DNA of 64,000 nt from Solimicrobium sp043758755 (GCA_043758755.1 JAYVMW010000051.1:13869-77868), one strand, 5' to 3'; shown: positions 17,386 to 27,062, numbered from the stretch's first letter. Numbers and translations are program-made. Notes: a model not told the origin generated them from the sequence alone.

Positions 17386-17399
17386 TGAAAACGCTTTCA
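17386..17399. promoter_or_regulatory. LacI/GalR-type operator
   Basis: TGAAAACGCTTTCA matches the LacI-family consensus TGnAAnCGnTTnCA with the central CG. It lies in the 433-base spacer between the leftward MFS gene and the rightward GH3 gene. No LacI-family regulator is encoded in this window, so the protein that would bind it must lie elsewhere. The rest of this spacer is AT-rich and holds one half-site of the TTAGT type (TTCGAACTAA, 17464-17473) and the full site at 17611. Confidence 0.65.
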
Positions 17400-17610
17400 G
17401 GAAATTTGATAATAACCGTGCGTTCAAGATCAAGTCAATCTAAAATGCCAAATTAATTTTTATTTCGAACTAATTGTGAAATAATCCTCACAGCCGGTTG
17501 AAAAGATAATTAACAGTCAATTGAATCGACGCCGAATTTTCGAAATAAGACGGTTATTTACAACAGTCAGCGCCATGCTCATTTCTAAATTTCCTGTTTT
17601 AATGAACGAA

Positions 17611-17651
17611 TTAGTTTTTTGCTTGCACTAAATTGAAAGTAACCCTATATT
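17611..17651 (+). promoter_or_regulatory. Promoter with overlapping XylR-type operator, for GH3/xylFGH genes
   Basis: A TTAGT-N11-ACTAA palindrome spans 17611-17631. Its right half contains a -35 box TTGCAC (17623-17628), followed after exactly 17 bases by a -10 box TATATT (17646-17651). The same operator and promoter geometry precedes the TonB receptor (27021) and xylB (36790). A repressor bound here would cover the -35 box. The GH3 start codon is 60 bases downstream of the -10. Confidence 0.65.
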
Positions 17652-17711
17652 CAGCAAACTGATCAGCCGAACACCAGACTGACATAAATAAAAAATATCC
17701 GGAGACATCAC

Positions 17712-20099
17712 ATGAGCTTTAAACGCAGACAGTTTCTGTCTTCCATGGGCAGCTTCGCCGCTGCTGCCGCATTGCCGACCTCCGTGTGGGCAGCGGCCGA
17801 AGCACTGCCGCTGTATAAAAATTCGCATGCCGGCACCGACGAGCGGGTGAACGACCTGATCGCGCGCATGACACTGGAAGAAAAAGTGATGCAGCTGCAG
17901 TGCGTGTGGCAACACAAAGATGCCATCCAGGATGCTGCAGGCGCGTTCTCTGCCGAGCGGGCCATGACACGTTACCCGCATGGACTGGGCATGATGGCGC
18001 GTCCGTCAGATCGTCAACTCGGTGCTGGCGGCGCGGCAGGCGACAACGGCGCACTGGTGAACCGTAACGCACTTGAAACGGCCACCTATACCAATGCCGT
18101 GCAAAAATGGGCAATGCAGCAAACCCGTCTTGGCATTCCCGTGTTCATGCACGAAGAAGCCCTGCACGGTTACGTTGCGGTTGATGCCACCTGCTTCCCC
18201 CAGGCCATTGGTCTGGCTTCTTCGTTTGACCCGGATATGGTGAGCGAAATCTTCAGTGTTGCAGCGCGCGAAATGCGTGCGCGCGGCACCCATCTGGCGC
18301 TCGCGCCAGTGGTTGATGTGGCGCGTGAACCGCGCTGGGGCCGCATTGAAGAAACCTATGGTGAAGATCCGGTTTTGTGCGGCGCAATAGGAAAAGCGGC
18401 GGTGCGTGGGTTTATGGGTGACACGTTGCCACTGGCACCGAACAAAGTGCTGGCCACGCTCAAGCATCTGACCGGCCATGGTCAACCCGAGGGTGGCACC
18501 AATATCGGTCCGGCCAATGTCGGGGAACGCACCCTGCGCGAAGATTTTTTTCCGCCCTTCGAAAAAATCATTCGCGAAACCAATATCAGCGCGGTGATGC
18601 CGTCCTATAACGAAATCGACGGCATCCCTTCCCACGCCAACCGCTGGATGCTCACCAAGGTCATGCGTGAAGAATGGGGCTTCAAAGGTATGGTGGTTTC
18701 TGACTACTTTGCCATTAATGAATTAATCACCCGTCACAAACTGGTCAGCAATCCGACCGAAGCCGCCTTCAAAGCGTTCAAGGCCGGTGTGGATGTGGAA
18801 ACACCGGACGGCCTGGCATACGAAAAGCTCACTGAGCTGGTTAAAACCAAACGTCTGACCGAACACGAGATTGACACGGCAGTGCGACGGGTTCTGAAAC
18901 TGAAATTTGAAGCCGGACTGTTTGAACAGCCTTACGTCGATGCAGCAAAGGCCGACAGTCGGACCGCCATACCCGACGCGATTGCACTGGCCCGACGCGC
19001 CGCAACCCGCAGTGCGGTGCTGCTCAAAAACGCCGGCAACATTCTGCCTTTGCAACCGGGCAAAGTGGGCCGCATGCTGCTGCTTGGCACCCATGCCAAA
19101 GATTGCCCGATCGGCGGCTACTCCAGTACCCCGCGCCATGTGGTGTCGGTTTATGAAGGCTTGCAGGAAGAAGCGCAGCGCGCCGGTTTCACGCTCGACT
19201 ATGCCGAAGGCGTGCGTCTGACCGAAGGACATGTCTGGGGTGAAGATGAAATCAGGTTCACTTTGCCGGAAGTCAATGCCAGTTTGATAGCCACTGCCGT
19301 TGAGGCTGCCAGAACAGCGGATACGATCGTGATGGTACTGGGCGACAATGAACAGACTAGCCGCGAAGCGTGGGCCGACAATCATCTCGGTGACCGCAAC
19401 AGCCTGGATCTGATCGGGCAGCAGAATGATCTGGCCAAAGCGATTTTTGATCTGGGCAAGCCGACCATCGTGTTGCTGCTCAATGGCCGGCCGCTGTCGG
19501 TCAACATGGTTGCCGAACGTGCCGATGCCTTGATAGAAGGCTGGTATATGGGCCAGGAAACCGGTCATGCGGTGGCCGACCTGCTGTTCGGCCGCGCCAA
19601 CCCGGGCGGCAAACTGCCGGTCTCAATCGCCAAAAACGTCGGGCAGCTGCCGATTTTCTACAATTACAAACCCAGTGCGCGGCGCGGTTATCTGGATGGC
19701 TCAACCAAACCGCTGTTTCCCTTTGGTTTCGGTCTGAGTTACACGACGTTTTCGGTCTCGGCGCCGCGACTGGCGCGCAACAAAATGGGCGTGGCCGACA
19801 GCACTCAGGTGATGGTTGATGTGACTAATACCGGCAGCGTTGCAGGCGATGAAGTGGTGCAGATCTACATCCGTGACGACATCAGTTCGGTCACGCGGCC
19901 CCTGCTTGAATTGAAGGCGTTCCGGCGTGTGGGACTCAAACCGGGCGAATCGAAGACACTCACTTTTGATATCAGGCCATCCGATCTGTGGTTCTACAAC
20001 GCAGAAATGAAACGGGTGGTGGAACCCGGCAGTTTCACAATTTATGCCGGCACCAGCAGCGTCGATCTGCAACCGGCAACACTGACAGTGACCGGCTAG
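17712..20099 (+). CDS. Tat-exported GH3 glycosidase, probable beta-xylosidase
   Basis: A 795-residue GH3 enzyme. The N-terminus KRRQFLSSMGSFAAAAALP is a twin-arginine signal with a WAAA cleavage region. Domain order: GH3 N-domain (MTLEEKVMQLQCVW, REPRWGRIEETYGEDP, KHLTGHGQPEGG, nucleophile Asp in GMVVSDYFAINEL), GH3 C-domain (SAVLLKNAGNILPL, VMVLGDNEQTSREAW) and a fibronectin-III-like end (FPFGFGLSYTTFSVS). The E-x-W-A-D segment and overall form resemble exo-xylosidase/glucosidase members next to xylose genes. It heads the operon galM-xylFGH, so release of xylose is the likely role; substrate specificity is inference. Confidence 0.88.
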   Translation: MSFKRRQFLSSMGSFAAAAALPTSVWAAAEALPLYKNSHAGTDERVNDLIARMTLEEKVMQLQCVWQHKDAIQDAAGAFSAERAMTRYPHGLGMMARPSDRQLGAGGAAGDNGALVNRNALETATYTNAVQKWAMQQTRLGIPVFMHEEALHGYVAVDATCFPQAIGLASSFDPDMVSEIFSVAAREMRARGTHLALAPVVDVAREPRWGRIEETYGEDPVLCGAIGKAAVRGFMGDTLPLAPNKVLATLKHLTGHGQPEGGTNIGPANVGERTLREDFFPPFEKIIRETNISAVMPSYNEIDGIPSHANRWMLTKVMREEWGFKGMVVSDYFAINELITRHKLVSNPTEAAFKAFKAGVDVETPDGLAYEKLTELVKTKRLTEHEIDTAVRRVLKLKFEAGLFEQPYVDAAKADSRTAIPDAIALARRAATRSAVLLKNAGNILPLQPGKVGRMLLLGTHAKDCPIGGYSSTPRHVVSVYEGLQEEAQRAGFTLDYAEGVRLTEGHVWGEDEIRFTLPEVNASLIATAVEAARTADTIVMVLGDNEQTSREAWADNHLGDRNSLDLIGQQNDLAKAIFDLGKPTIVLLLNGRPLSVNMVAERADALIEGWYMGQETGHAVADLLFGRANPGGKLPVSIAKNVGQLPIFYNYKPSARRGYLDGSTKPLFPFGFGLSYTTFSVSAPRLARNKMGVADSTQVMVDVTNTGSVAGDEVVQIYIRDDISSVTRPLLELKAFRRVGLKPGESKTLTFDIRPSDLWFYNAEMKRVVEPGSFTIYAGTSSVDLQPATLTVTG

Positions 20100-21109
20100 T
20101 GAGCGTGGACAACCTGTACACCTTGCGCAATGCGCAGGCTATGCAACTGACCATCAGCGAGCGCGGTGCGGCGCTGGTTTCCTGGCTGGCGCCGGATCGC
20201 GACGGTCGGCTGGGAGAGGTATTGCTGGGTTATCCTGACGCACGCGACTATATTGAAAACCGCGATTTCTTCGGCGCCATAGTGGGGCGCTGGGCCAACC
20301 GCATCAAAAACGGCAGCTTCATGCTGGATGGACAACTGCAGCAGGTCGTCATCAATGACAGGGGCAATCATCTGCACGGCGGCCCTCGGGGTTTTTACCA
20401 GGCGCACTGGCAGGCCACCGAGACCGAAACCGGCCTCACGTTCAGACTGCGGTCCGCGCATTGTGATGCCGGTTTTTCCGGCAATCTGGAGGTAGTGGTG
20501 CATTATCAGTTACTGGACGACGGCAGCCTGACGATCGATTACGAAGCGGTGACAGATGCACCCACGGCGATCAATCTGACTGCGCATCCGTATTTCAATC
20601 TGAATGGTGGCAGTGCCGGAATAGGCGAACAGCGGCTGCAGATAAACGCCGACTACTATATGAAACTGGATGACAGCGGCATTGCGGTAGATATGACCAA
20701 TGTGAAAGGTTCTGTCTTTGATTTTCGCGCACCGGCGACGATCGGTTCGCGACTGGCAGCGACCGACCCGCAACTTCGCATGGCAGGTGGATTCGACCAC
20801 TTTTACTGCGCCAGATTGCCAGGCACTGGGCCAGGTGCCACGCTGCGCGAACTGGCACGGGTGCTTGACCCCGTTTCAGGACGGCAGCTGCAGGTGTCAA
20901 GTACTGAGGCAGGGGTGCAGTTTTACAGCGGCAATGGGTTGGGTGGCGTGCCGGGCAGAAGCGGGCAGCCATACAAGGCTTATGACGGCTTCTGTCTGGA
21001 AGCGCATGCCTGCCCGGATCAGATCAACGGGCCGTATGCCTCAGAGGTGATATTGCGGCCCGGGCAGACTTACCGGCAGACTACGGTGTATCGGTTGGGA
21101 GTAGCCTGA
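20099..21109 (+). CDS. Aldose 1-epimerase (mutarotase)
   Basis: A 336-residue aldose epimerase that interconverts alpha- and beta-anomers of sugars such as xylose or glucose. A GTG start at 20099 overlaps the GH3 stop (TAGTG) and gives the usual length; a second GTG lies at 20105. Catalytic regions are visible: RIKNGSFMLDG, NHLHGGPRGF with the first His, NLTAHPYFNLNG with the second His, GGFDHFYC, the YSGNGLGG loop, and the Glu in FCLEAHACPDQIN. Gene context (beta-xylosidase before, xylose importer after) points to xylose mutarotation. Confidence 0.9.
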   Translation: MSVDNLYTLRNAQAMQLTISERGAALVSWLAPDRDGRLGEVLLGYPDARDYIENRDFFGAIVGRWANRIKNGSFMLDGQLQQVVINDRGNHLHGGPRGFYQAHWQATETETGLTFRLRSAHCDAGFSGNLEVVVHYQLLDDGSLTIDYEAVTDAPTAINLTAHPYFNLNGGSAGIGEQRLQINADYYMKLDDSGIAVDMTNVKGSVFDFRAPATIGSRLAATDPQLRMAGGFDHFYCARLPGTGPGATLRELARVLDPVSGRQLQVSSTEAGVQFYSGNGLGGVPGRSGQPYKAYDGFCLEAHACPDQINGPYASEVILRPGQTYRQTTVYRLGVA

Positions 21110-21182
21110 TTCAGAATACGCATGGCGTCATGGATCAGATGTAGAATTCAAAACAGTTTAAAAATAAATCAGGGAGACAGAC

Positions 21183-22187
21183 ATGAAAAAAATAGTAGGT
21201 GCTGCTGCAATGGCAGTTCTGATGTTACTGACCGGCGCGCCCGCCAGTGCCGACCCAAAAACACCCAAAATCGGCTTCTCGATCGATGACCTGCGGGTGG
21301 AACGCTGGGGACGCGATCGCGACTTTTTCGTGGCAGCCGCAGAACAGCTCGGCGCCAAAGTGTACGTCCAGTCTGCTGACGCAAGTGAACAAAGGCAGAT
21401 TGCCCAGATTGAGAACCTGATTTCGCGCGGTGTCGATGTGCTGGTGATCGTTCCTTACAATGCCACCGTTCTCAACAATGCCATCCACGAAGCCAAGAAA
21501 TCCAAAATCAAGGTGGTCTCATATGACCGGCTGATTATGGGCGCAGATATCGATGCCTACATTTCTTTTGACAACCGCATGGTCGGCGAAATGCAGGCAC
21601 AGGGTGTGGTACAGGTCAAACCCAAGGGTAACTATTATCTGCTGGGCGGCGCACCCACCGACAACAATGCCAAAATGCTGCGCGAAGGCCAGATGAAGGT
21701 GTTGCAGCCACTGGTCGACAAGGGCGATATCAAGATCGTCGGCAAGCAGTGGGTCAAGGACTGGAGTGCCTCCGAAGCCATGGCCATCATCGAAAATGCC
21801 CTGACTGCCAACAATAACAAGATCGACGGCATTGTTGCTTCGAATGACGGCACCGCAGGTGGCGCCATTCAGGCGCTCGCAGCACAGAAACTCAGTGGCG
21901 TGGTTGCGGTCTCAGGTCAGGATGCCGACCTAGCTGCGGTACGTCGGGTCATTGCCGGCACCCAGACCATGACGGTCTACAAACCCCTGAAACTGATTGC
22001 CTCCGAAGCTGCGAAGCTGGCGGTGCAGCTGGTGCGCAATGAAAAGCCCGGCTTCAATGCACAGTATGACAATGGCGCCAGGAAAGTCGATACGCTGCTG
22101 TTAAAGCCAACATTGCTGACCAAAGCGAATGTGAATCTGCTGGTGACTGACGGGTTTTACACCGCAGCCCAACTCTCGGGCAAATAA
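21183..22187 (+). CDS. xylF: D-xylose ABC transporter, periplasmic binding protein
   Basis: A 334-residue periplasmic sugar-binding protein. Signal peptide ending LTGAPASA-DP. The mature start KIGFSIDDLRVERWGRDRDFF is typical of XylF (substrate contact region with paired Arg and Trp), followed by VLVIVPYNA, ISFDNRMVGEMQA, KQWVKDWSASEAM, VASNDGTAGGAIQAL, VSGQDADLAAVRRVIAGTQTMTVYKPL, all diagnostic for xylose-binding proteins. GGGAGA lies seven bases before the ATG. First of the xylFGH transporter genes. Confidence 0.96.
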   Translation: MKKIVGAAAMAVLMLLTGAPASADPKTPKIGFSIDDLRVERWGRDRDFFVAAAEQLGAKVYVQSADASEQRQIAQIENLISRGVDVLVIVPYNATVLNNAIHEAKKSKIKVVSYDRLIMGADIDAYISFDNRMVGEMQAQGVVQVKPKGNYYLLGGAPTDNNAKMLREGQMKVLQPLVDKGDIKIVGKQWVKDWSASEAMAIIENALTANNNKIDGIVASNDGTAGGAIQALAAQKLSGVVAVSGQDADLAAVRRVIAGTQTMTVYKPLKLIASEAAKLAVQLVRNEKPGFNAQYDNGARKVDTLLLKPTLLTKANVNLLVTDGFYTAAQLSGK

Positions 22188-22200
22188 GGAAAGTTCGCGC

Positions 22201-23748
22201 ATGTCAGACTATTTGCTTGAAATGCACGGCATCGTTAAAAAGTTTAACGGTGTGCGTGCTCTGGACGGTATTGATCTCAAGATAAAACCCGGTGAGTGCG
22301 TCGGTCTGTGCGGCGAAAACGGCGCAGGCAAATCGACGCTCATGAAAATTCTTTCTGCGGTCTATCCGCACGACAGCTGGGACGGTGAAATTCTCTGGCA
22401 GGGCCAGAGCCTGCGCGCGTCATCGATACGCGAAACCGAAGCGGCCGGCATCGTCATCATTCATCAGGAATTGATGCTGGTGCCGGAACTGTCGGTGACA
22501 GAAAATCTGTTTCTGGGCAATGAACTCACGCTTGCCGGTGGCCGAATGAATTACCCGGCCATGAACAGCCGCGCCGAGCAGCTCATGGCCGAACTCAAAC
22601 TCACCGATGTCAACGTGGTTGCGCCGGTCATGAATTACGGCGGCGGCCATCAGCAGTTGATCGAGATCGCCAAGGCGCTCAACAAACAGGCCAAACTGCT
22701 GATTCTTGACGAACCCTCTTCGTCCCTGACCGAAGCGGAAATCGCAGTCCTGCTCGATATCATTCGGGGACTCAAGGCCAAAGGTGTGGCGTGCGTCTAC
22801 ATCTCGCACAAGCTCGATGAAGTCGCCGCCATCTGTGACACCATCGTGGTGATCCGCGATGGCAAACACATTGCGTCCACACCAATGCAGCAGCTCGATG
22901 TTAGCCGCATTATTGCGCAGATGGTCGGCCGGGAAATGAACCAGTTATACCCGAAACAGGAGCATGCGCTCGGCGAGGTGATTCTGGAGGCAAAAAAATT
23001 CACCTGTCTGGACGTTGCCAACCCGCAGCGCAAGCGGGTTGATGATGTGTCGTTTTCGCTGCGCAAAGGCGAAATTCTAGGCATTGCCGGTCTGGTCGGC
23101 GCCGGCCGCACTGAACTGGTCAGCGCCATTTTCGGCTCCTGCCTTGGCAACTCGGGCAGCTTTGACGGAGAAGTCTGGTTGCACGGAAAAAAAGTGGATA
23201 CGTCCAGTCCACTCAAGGCAATCCGGGCCGGACTGGCGCTGGTGCCTGAAGATCGCAAACAGCATGGCATAGTTGCCGATCTGAATGTCGCCCAGAACAT
23301 CACCTTATCCATACTCGAACACTTTGCCCACCAAAGCCGCATCAACAGTGAAGAAGAAATGCTCACTGTGTCGCAACAGCTCGGCGCGCTGCAGATAAAG
23401 ACGGCTACGCCGTTTTTGCCGATTACCTCCCTGTCGGGCGGCAACCAGCAAAAGGTGGTGCTGTCCAAAATGCTGTTGACCAAACCGCAGGTGCTGATAC
23501 TGGATGAACCAACCCGCGGCGTCGATGTGGGTGCCAAGTATGAAATTTACAAACTGATGTTTGAGCTGGCCAGTCAGGGCATGGCAATTATCATGGTTTC
23601 AAGCGAACTGCCTGAAGTGCTCGGCATTTCGGACCGGGTACTGGTCATGGGCGAAGGCAGGCTGCGCGGTGATTTCGTCAATCATGAGCTGACTCAGGAA
23701 ATGCTGCTGGCCGCAGCACTGGATCAAAATTCTGCAACGGCAATTTAA
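22201..23748 (+). CDS. xylG: D-xylose ABC transporter, duplicated ATP-binding protein
   Basis: A 515-residue sugar ABC ATPase with two nucleotide-binding domains. The first has Walker A GENGAGKST (near 38-46), a variant signature YGGGHQQLIEIAKAL and Walker B LLILDEPSSSL. The second has the degenerate Walker A GLVGAGRTE, signature LSGGNQQKV and Walker B VLILDEPTRGVDVG. The unequal pair is the rule for XylG/RbsA/MglA proteins. It starts 13 bases after xylF. Confidence 0.96.
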   Translation: MSDYLLEMHGIVKKFNGVRALDGIDLKIKPGECVGLCGENGAGKSTLMKILSAVYPHDSWDGEILWQGQSLRASSIRETEAAGIVIIHQELMLVPELSVTENLFLGNELTLAGGRMNYPAMNSRAEQLMAELKLTDVNVVAPVMNYGGGHQQLIEIAKALNKQAKLLILDEPSSSLTEAEIAVLLDIIRGLKAKGVACVYISHKLDEVAAICDTIVVIRDGKHIASTPMQQLDVSRIIAQMVGREMNQLYPKQEHALGEVILEAKKFTCLDVANPQRKRVDDVSFSLRKGEILGIAGLVGAGRTELVSAIFGSCLGNSGSFDGEVWLHGKKVDTSSPLKAIRAGLALVPEDRKQHGIVADLNVAQNITLSILEHFAHQSRINSEEEMLTVSQQLGALQIKTATPFLPITSLSGGNQQKVVLSKMLLTKPQVLILDEPTRGVDVGAKYEIYKLMFELASQGMAIIMVSSELPEVLGISDRVLVMGEGRLRGDFVNHELTQEMLLAAALDQNSATAI

Positions 23749-23771
23749 ATTATCTTTTACCCAAAAATCTC

Positions 23772-24914
23772 ATGAAACAATTCAATCTCAAATTGCTGTT
23801 CACCCAATACAAGGTTCTGGCCCTGATTATCGCCATCGCGCTGATCTGGACCTTTTTCAGCTGGCAGACTGATGGTGGCTTTGTGTCGCCGCGCAACCTG
23901 TCGAACCTGATGCGCCAGATGGCCATTACCGGCATCGTCGCCTCCGGCATGACCTTTGTGATCATCGCCGGGGAAATTGACCTGTCGGTCGGTTCCCTGC
24001 TGGGACTGCTGGGCGGCATCGCCGCGCTGCTGGATGTCAATCATCATCTGTCGCTGCCGCTGGTGATTGCACTGGCACTGGTGTGCGGTTTGCTGCTGGG
24101 CTTTTTAAATGGCTACCTGACAGCCTATATCGGTATTCCTTCCTTCATCGTCGGACTGGGTGGCATGCTGATTTATCGCGGCATGGTCCTGGGGTTGACC
24201 GGCGGCGCGACGATTGCGCCGGTGTCACCGGAACTGGTGTTTCTTGGACAGGGCTATATCTCAACCCAGTTTGGCGTGATACTTGGTATCGGGTTATTTT
24301 TGCTGGCTGCTTTTTTGACCTGGCAGCAGCGCAACAGTCTGCACAAACACGGCCTGCCGGTTCCATCCAAAGTGCGCGACGCAATCCGGCTGCTGGTCAT
24401 CGGCATCATTCTGTTTGTGTTTGTGCGCATGTTCAATGACTACGAAGGTATCCCGCTGCCGGTGTTGCTGCTGCTGGTCTTACTGGGCCTGTTTAGCTAT
24501 ATCGCCACCCAGACCGTGTTCGGGCGACGCATCTATGCAGTGGGCAGCAATATGGAAGCGACCCGCCTGTCCGGCATTGATGTGCGCGCTGTCAAATTAT
24601 GGATCTTTGGCATCATGGGCATGATGTGCGCGCTGGCCGGTCTGATCAATACCGCACGACTGGCGGCAGGCTCACCATCCGCAGGCACCTCCGGGGAGCT
24701 CGACGCCATTGCGGCCTGTTTCATCGGCGGCACTTCCATGCGCGGCGGTTCGGGCACGGTGTATGGCGCGCTGATCGGCGCGCTTGTGATGGCGTCGCTC
24801 GATAACGGCATGTCGATGCTGGATGTGGATACCTACTGGCAGATGATTATCAAAGGCGGCATCCTGACTCTGGCGGTCTGGGTTGATGTGGCGACCCGTG
24901 CAAAACGCAGGTAA
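23772..24914 (+). CDS. xylH: D-xylose ABC transporter, permease
   Basis: A 380-residue permease of the BPD_transp_2 family with about ten hydrophobic segments. It begins KLLFTQYKVLALIIAIALIWTFFSWQTDGGFVSPRNLSNLMRQ (given in part), and holds the conserved VIIAGEIDLSVGSLLGL and the permease loop VGSNMEATRLSGIDVRAVKLWIFGIMGMM. The longer central loop near 185-205 is usual for XylH. It forms the membrane channel with XylG. Confidence 0.95.
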   Translation: MKQFNLKLLFTQYKVLALIIAIALIWTFFSWQTDGGFVSPRNLSNLMRQMAITGIVASGMTFVIIAGEIDLSVGSLLGLLGGIAALLDVNHHLSLPLVIALALVCGLLLGFLNGYLTAYIGIPSFIVGLGGMLIYRGMVLGLTGGATIAPVSPELVFLGQGYISTQFGVILGIGLFLLAAFLTWQQRNSLHKHGLPVPSKVRDAIRLLVIGIILFVFVRMFNDYEGIPLPVLLLLVLLGLFSYIATQTVFGRRIYAVGSNMEATRLSGIDVRAVKLWIFGIMGMMCALAGLINTARLAAGSPSAGTSGELDAIAACFIGGTSMRGGSGTVYGALIGALVMASLDNGMSMLDVDTYWQMIIKGGILTLAVWVDVATRAKRR

Positions 24915-24928
24915 GCGACATTAACGGC

Positions 24929-26899
24929 ATGGTCAGATTTTTAATCAGGTCAGCGTTGCTGGCGCTGGCGGCCTTATCGGTTACGGTACGTGCCGACGTC
25001 AGTCTGCCGCGCCTGTTAAGTGACGGCATGGTGCTGCAGCGCGACCGGCCTGTCACCATCTGGGGTTGGGCCGACGAAGGCGAACCGGTTACCGTGCGGC
25101 TTGGGCATCAAACCCGCACGGCCCGCACCAGAGACCGACACTGGGCGGTCACGTTTGATGCATTGAAAGCAGGCCAGACCTGTCAGATCAGCATACAGGG
25201 AAAAAACCGGATTACCCTTCATGATGTGCTGGTTGGTGAAGTCTGGATCGCTGCCGGGCAGTCCAATATGGAACTCACGCTGGGCAGTGTTGTGACGCGC
25301 TATCCGGACCTCATTCAACATACTTCACTGCCAGCCGTGCGTGAATTTTCCGTACCCACCCTGTATTCCTTCAAAGGCCCGCAAGAAGACTTCCCGCAAG
25401 GACAATGGAAAACCGCCACACCTGACAATCTGGCCGGCTTTTCAGCAGTGGGATTTTTTTATGCGCGCGAGCTGGCTGAAAGCCTGCACATACCGGTCGG
25501 CATCATCTCACTGGCAGTGGGCGGCTCACCCGCGCAGGCCTGGATGAGTGAACCGACCCTATCAGCGTATCCCCATTATCTTGCCGAGTATAAAAAATTC
25601 ACCAGTGACAGCTATCTGCAGGCAACGATTGCCGATGACCATGCCAGACTGGCGGCATGGTATGCAAAAACCAACAGCGAAGATCAGGGGCTGCAGGAAC
25701 TGCCGCACTGGAGCAGTTCCGCTTTTTCGACGCAGCAGTGGCAGACCCTGACCATTCCCGGTCCGTTCCATGAGCAGCACATTGACTTTAGCGATGGCGT
25801 TATCTGGCTGCGCAAAACAGTCACGCTTACCCAGGCACAGGCGCAGCTGCCGGCCGTGCTGCTGCTGGGTGCGGTCGTGGATGCGGATGAGGTTTTTATC
25901 AATGATGAGCCGGTTGGCCAGACCACCTACCGCTATTTGCCGCGCGCCTATCCGGTGGGCCGTGGTGTGCTGCACGCCGGTGACAATACGGTGGCAATTC
26001 GCCTGACCAGCTATTCGTCCGACCCCGGCTTTGTCAAAGACAAACCGTATGGTTTGCAACTGGGCGATCACATCGTCCGTCTTGAGGGCGCATGGCGCTA
26101 TCACGTTGGCATGCGTACCACACCGCTGCCAAAAACCACGACCTTGCAATATCAAAGCCATACCCTGTTCAATGCCGAACTCGCGCCCACGTTACGCACC
26201 GGCATACGCGGCGTGATCTGGTATCAGGGCGAATCGAATACGGGAGCGGCAAAGGAATACGCAGCACTTTTTCCTGCCTTGATACAGGATTGGCGCGCGC
26301 ACTTTAAACAGGGCAATTTTCCGTTTCTGTATGTGCAGCTGGCGAATTTTATGGAAGCCCGGCCCGAACCTTCCGAGAGCGACTGGGCACAACTGCGTCA
26401 GGCACAACGTGACACTTTAAGCGTCGACAATACCGGCATGGCAGTGGCCATCGATCTGGGTGAATGGAATGACATCCATCCTCTGAATAAAAAAGATGTA
26501 GGAGAGCGACTGGCCCTGCTGGCAAAAAAAATGGCGTATGGCCAGCATGATCTGATTGCCTCCGGTCCGCTGGCAACCGGCGTCACCCTTCACGCAGTGC
26601 CCGACTCCACCCCAACAGCAAGAGGATTACTGGTGCACTTTTTCGCCAGCAGTAGTCCTTTGGTGATCAAAGGCGCAGCGCTGTCGGAGATTGCCATCGC
26701 CGGTGCCGATCATCATTTCCACTGGGCCAAAGCGCGGATTTTGCATGATGCACTTTTGGTGTGGAGTGAACAGGTGCCAGAACCGCGCACAATGCGCTAT
26801 GCCTGGGCTGACAATCCGGCGTTGGCCAATCTGACTAACGGTGCCGGCTTGCCCGCGTCACCCTTTGAGCTGTCGCTCGACCCCGTCAACAAAAAATAA
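24929..26899 (+). CDS. CE20-like SGNH acetylesterase with inserted jelly-roll domain
   Basis: A 656-residue secreted esterase annotated by family as sialate O-acetylesterase (SASA). Signal peptide MVRFLIRSALLALAALSVTVRA. Nucleophile Ser112 in WIAAGQSNMEL, the GVIWYQGESN block III near 430, and the Asp-x-x-His in EWNDIHPLNK near 510. Between the split halves of the SGNH domain, about residues 260-390, there is a jelly-roll-like insert (VVDADEVFINDEPVG, GVLHAGDNTVAIRL). That split design is that of the xyloglucan acetylesterase family CE20 from Xanthomonas. Its position behind xylFGH fits removal of acetyl groups from xyloglucan or xylan fragments; sialic acid genes are absent. Confidence 0.8.
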   Translation: MVRFLIRSALLALAALSVTVRADVSLPRLLSDGMVLQRDRPVTIWGWADEGEPVTVRLGHQTRTARTRDRHWAVTFDALKAGQTCQISIQGKNRITLHDVLVGEVWIAAGQSNMELTLGSVVTRYPDLIQHTSLPAVREFSVPTLYSFKGPQEDFPQGQWKTATPDNLAGFSAVGFFYARELAESLHIPVGIISLAVGGSPAQAWMSEPTLSAYPHYLAEYKKFTSDSYLQATIADDHARLAAWYAKTNSEDQGLQELPHWSSSAFSTQQWQTLTIPGPFHEQHIDFSDGVIWLRKTVTLTQAQAQLPAVLLLGAVVDADEVFINDEPVGQTTYRYLPRAYPVGRGVLHAGDNTVAIRLTSYSSDPGFVKDKPYGLQLGDHIVRLEGAWRYHVGMRTTPLPKTTTLQYQSHTLFNAELAPTLRTGIRGVIWYQGESNTGAAKEYAALFPALIQDWRAHFKQGNFPFLYVQLANFMEARPEPSESDWAQLRQAQRDTLSVDNTGMAVAIDLGEWNDIHPLNKKDVGERLALLAKKMAYGQHDLIASGPLATGVTLHAVPDSTPTARGLLVHFFASSSPLVIKGAALSEIAIAGADHHFHWAKARILHDALLVWSEQVPEPRTMRYAWADNPALANLTNGAGLPASPFELSLDPVNKK

Positions 26900-27020
26900 A
26901 TATCGCAGCGCAGCATGAATTTTTCTCATGAATTTCATGTTGCATTGCATTGCCGCAAAACATTCTTTTGCAGCGCACAAAAAATGCCTGTCTCAGAGAT
27001 GCAACAGTCACTTGATTTAA

Positions 27021-27062
27021 TTAGTTCGATGAATTGACTAAATAGGGAATTCTACCTATCCT
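27021..27062 (+). promoter_or_regulatory. Promoter with overlapping XylR-type operator, for TonB receptor
   Basis: A TTAGT-N11-ACTAA palindrome spans 27021-27041. It includes the -35 box TTGACT (27034-27039), followed after 17 bases by TATCCT (27057-27062). Seventeen of the 21 operator bases or more are shared with the site before xylB. The 281-base spacer to the upstream esterase gene shows no gene; two direct CATGAATTT units lie near 26915-26930. Confidence 0.7.

Noticed and set aside
18723..19568. 281-codon frame antisense to the GH3 gene
   Set aside because: Codon-bias shadow of a well supported GH3 gene; no ribosome site or recognisable motif.
19988..20098. Upstream extension of the aldose epimerase inside the GH3 gene
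   Set aside because: The extra residues resemble nothing in mutarotases; the GTG overlapping the GH3 stop explains the start.
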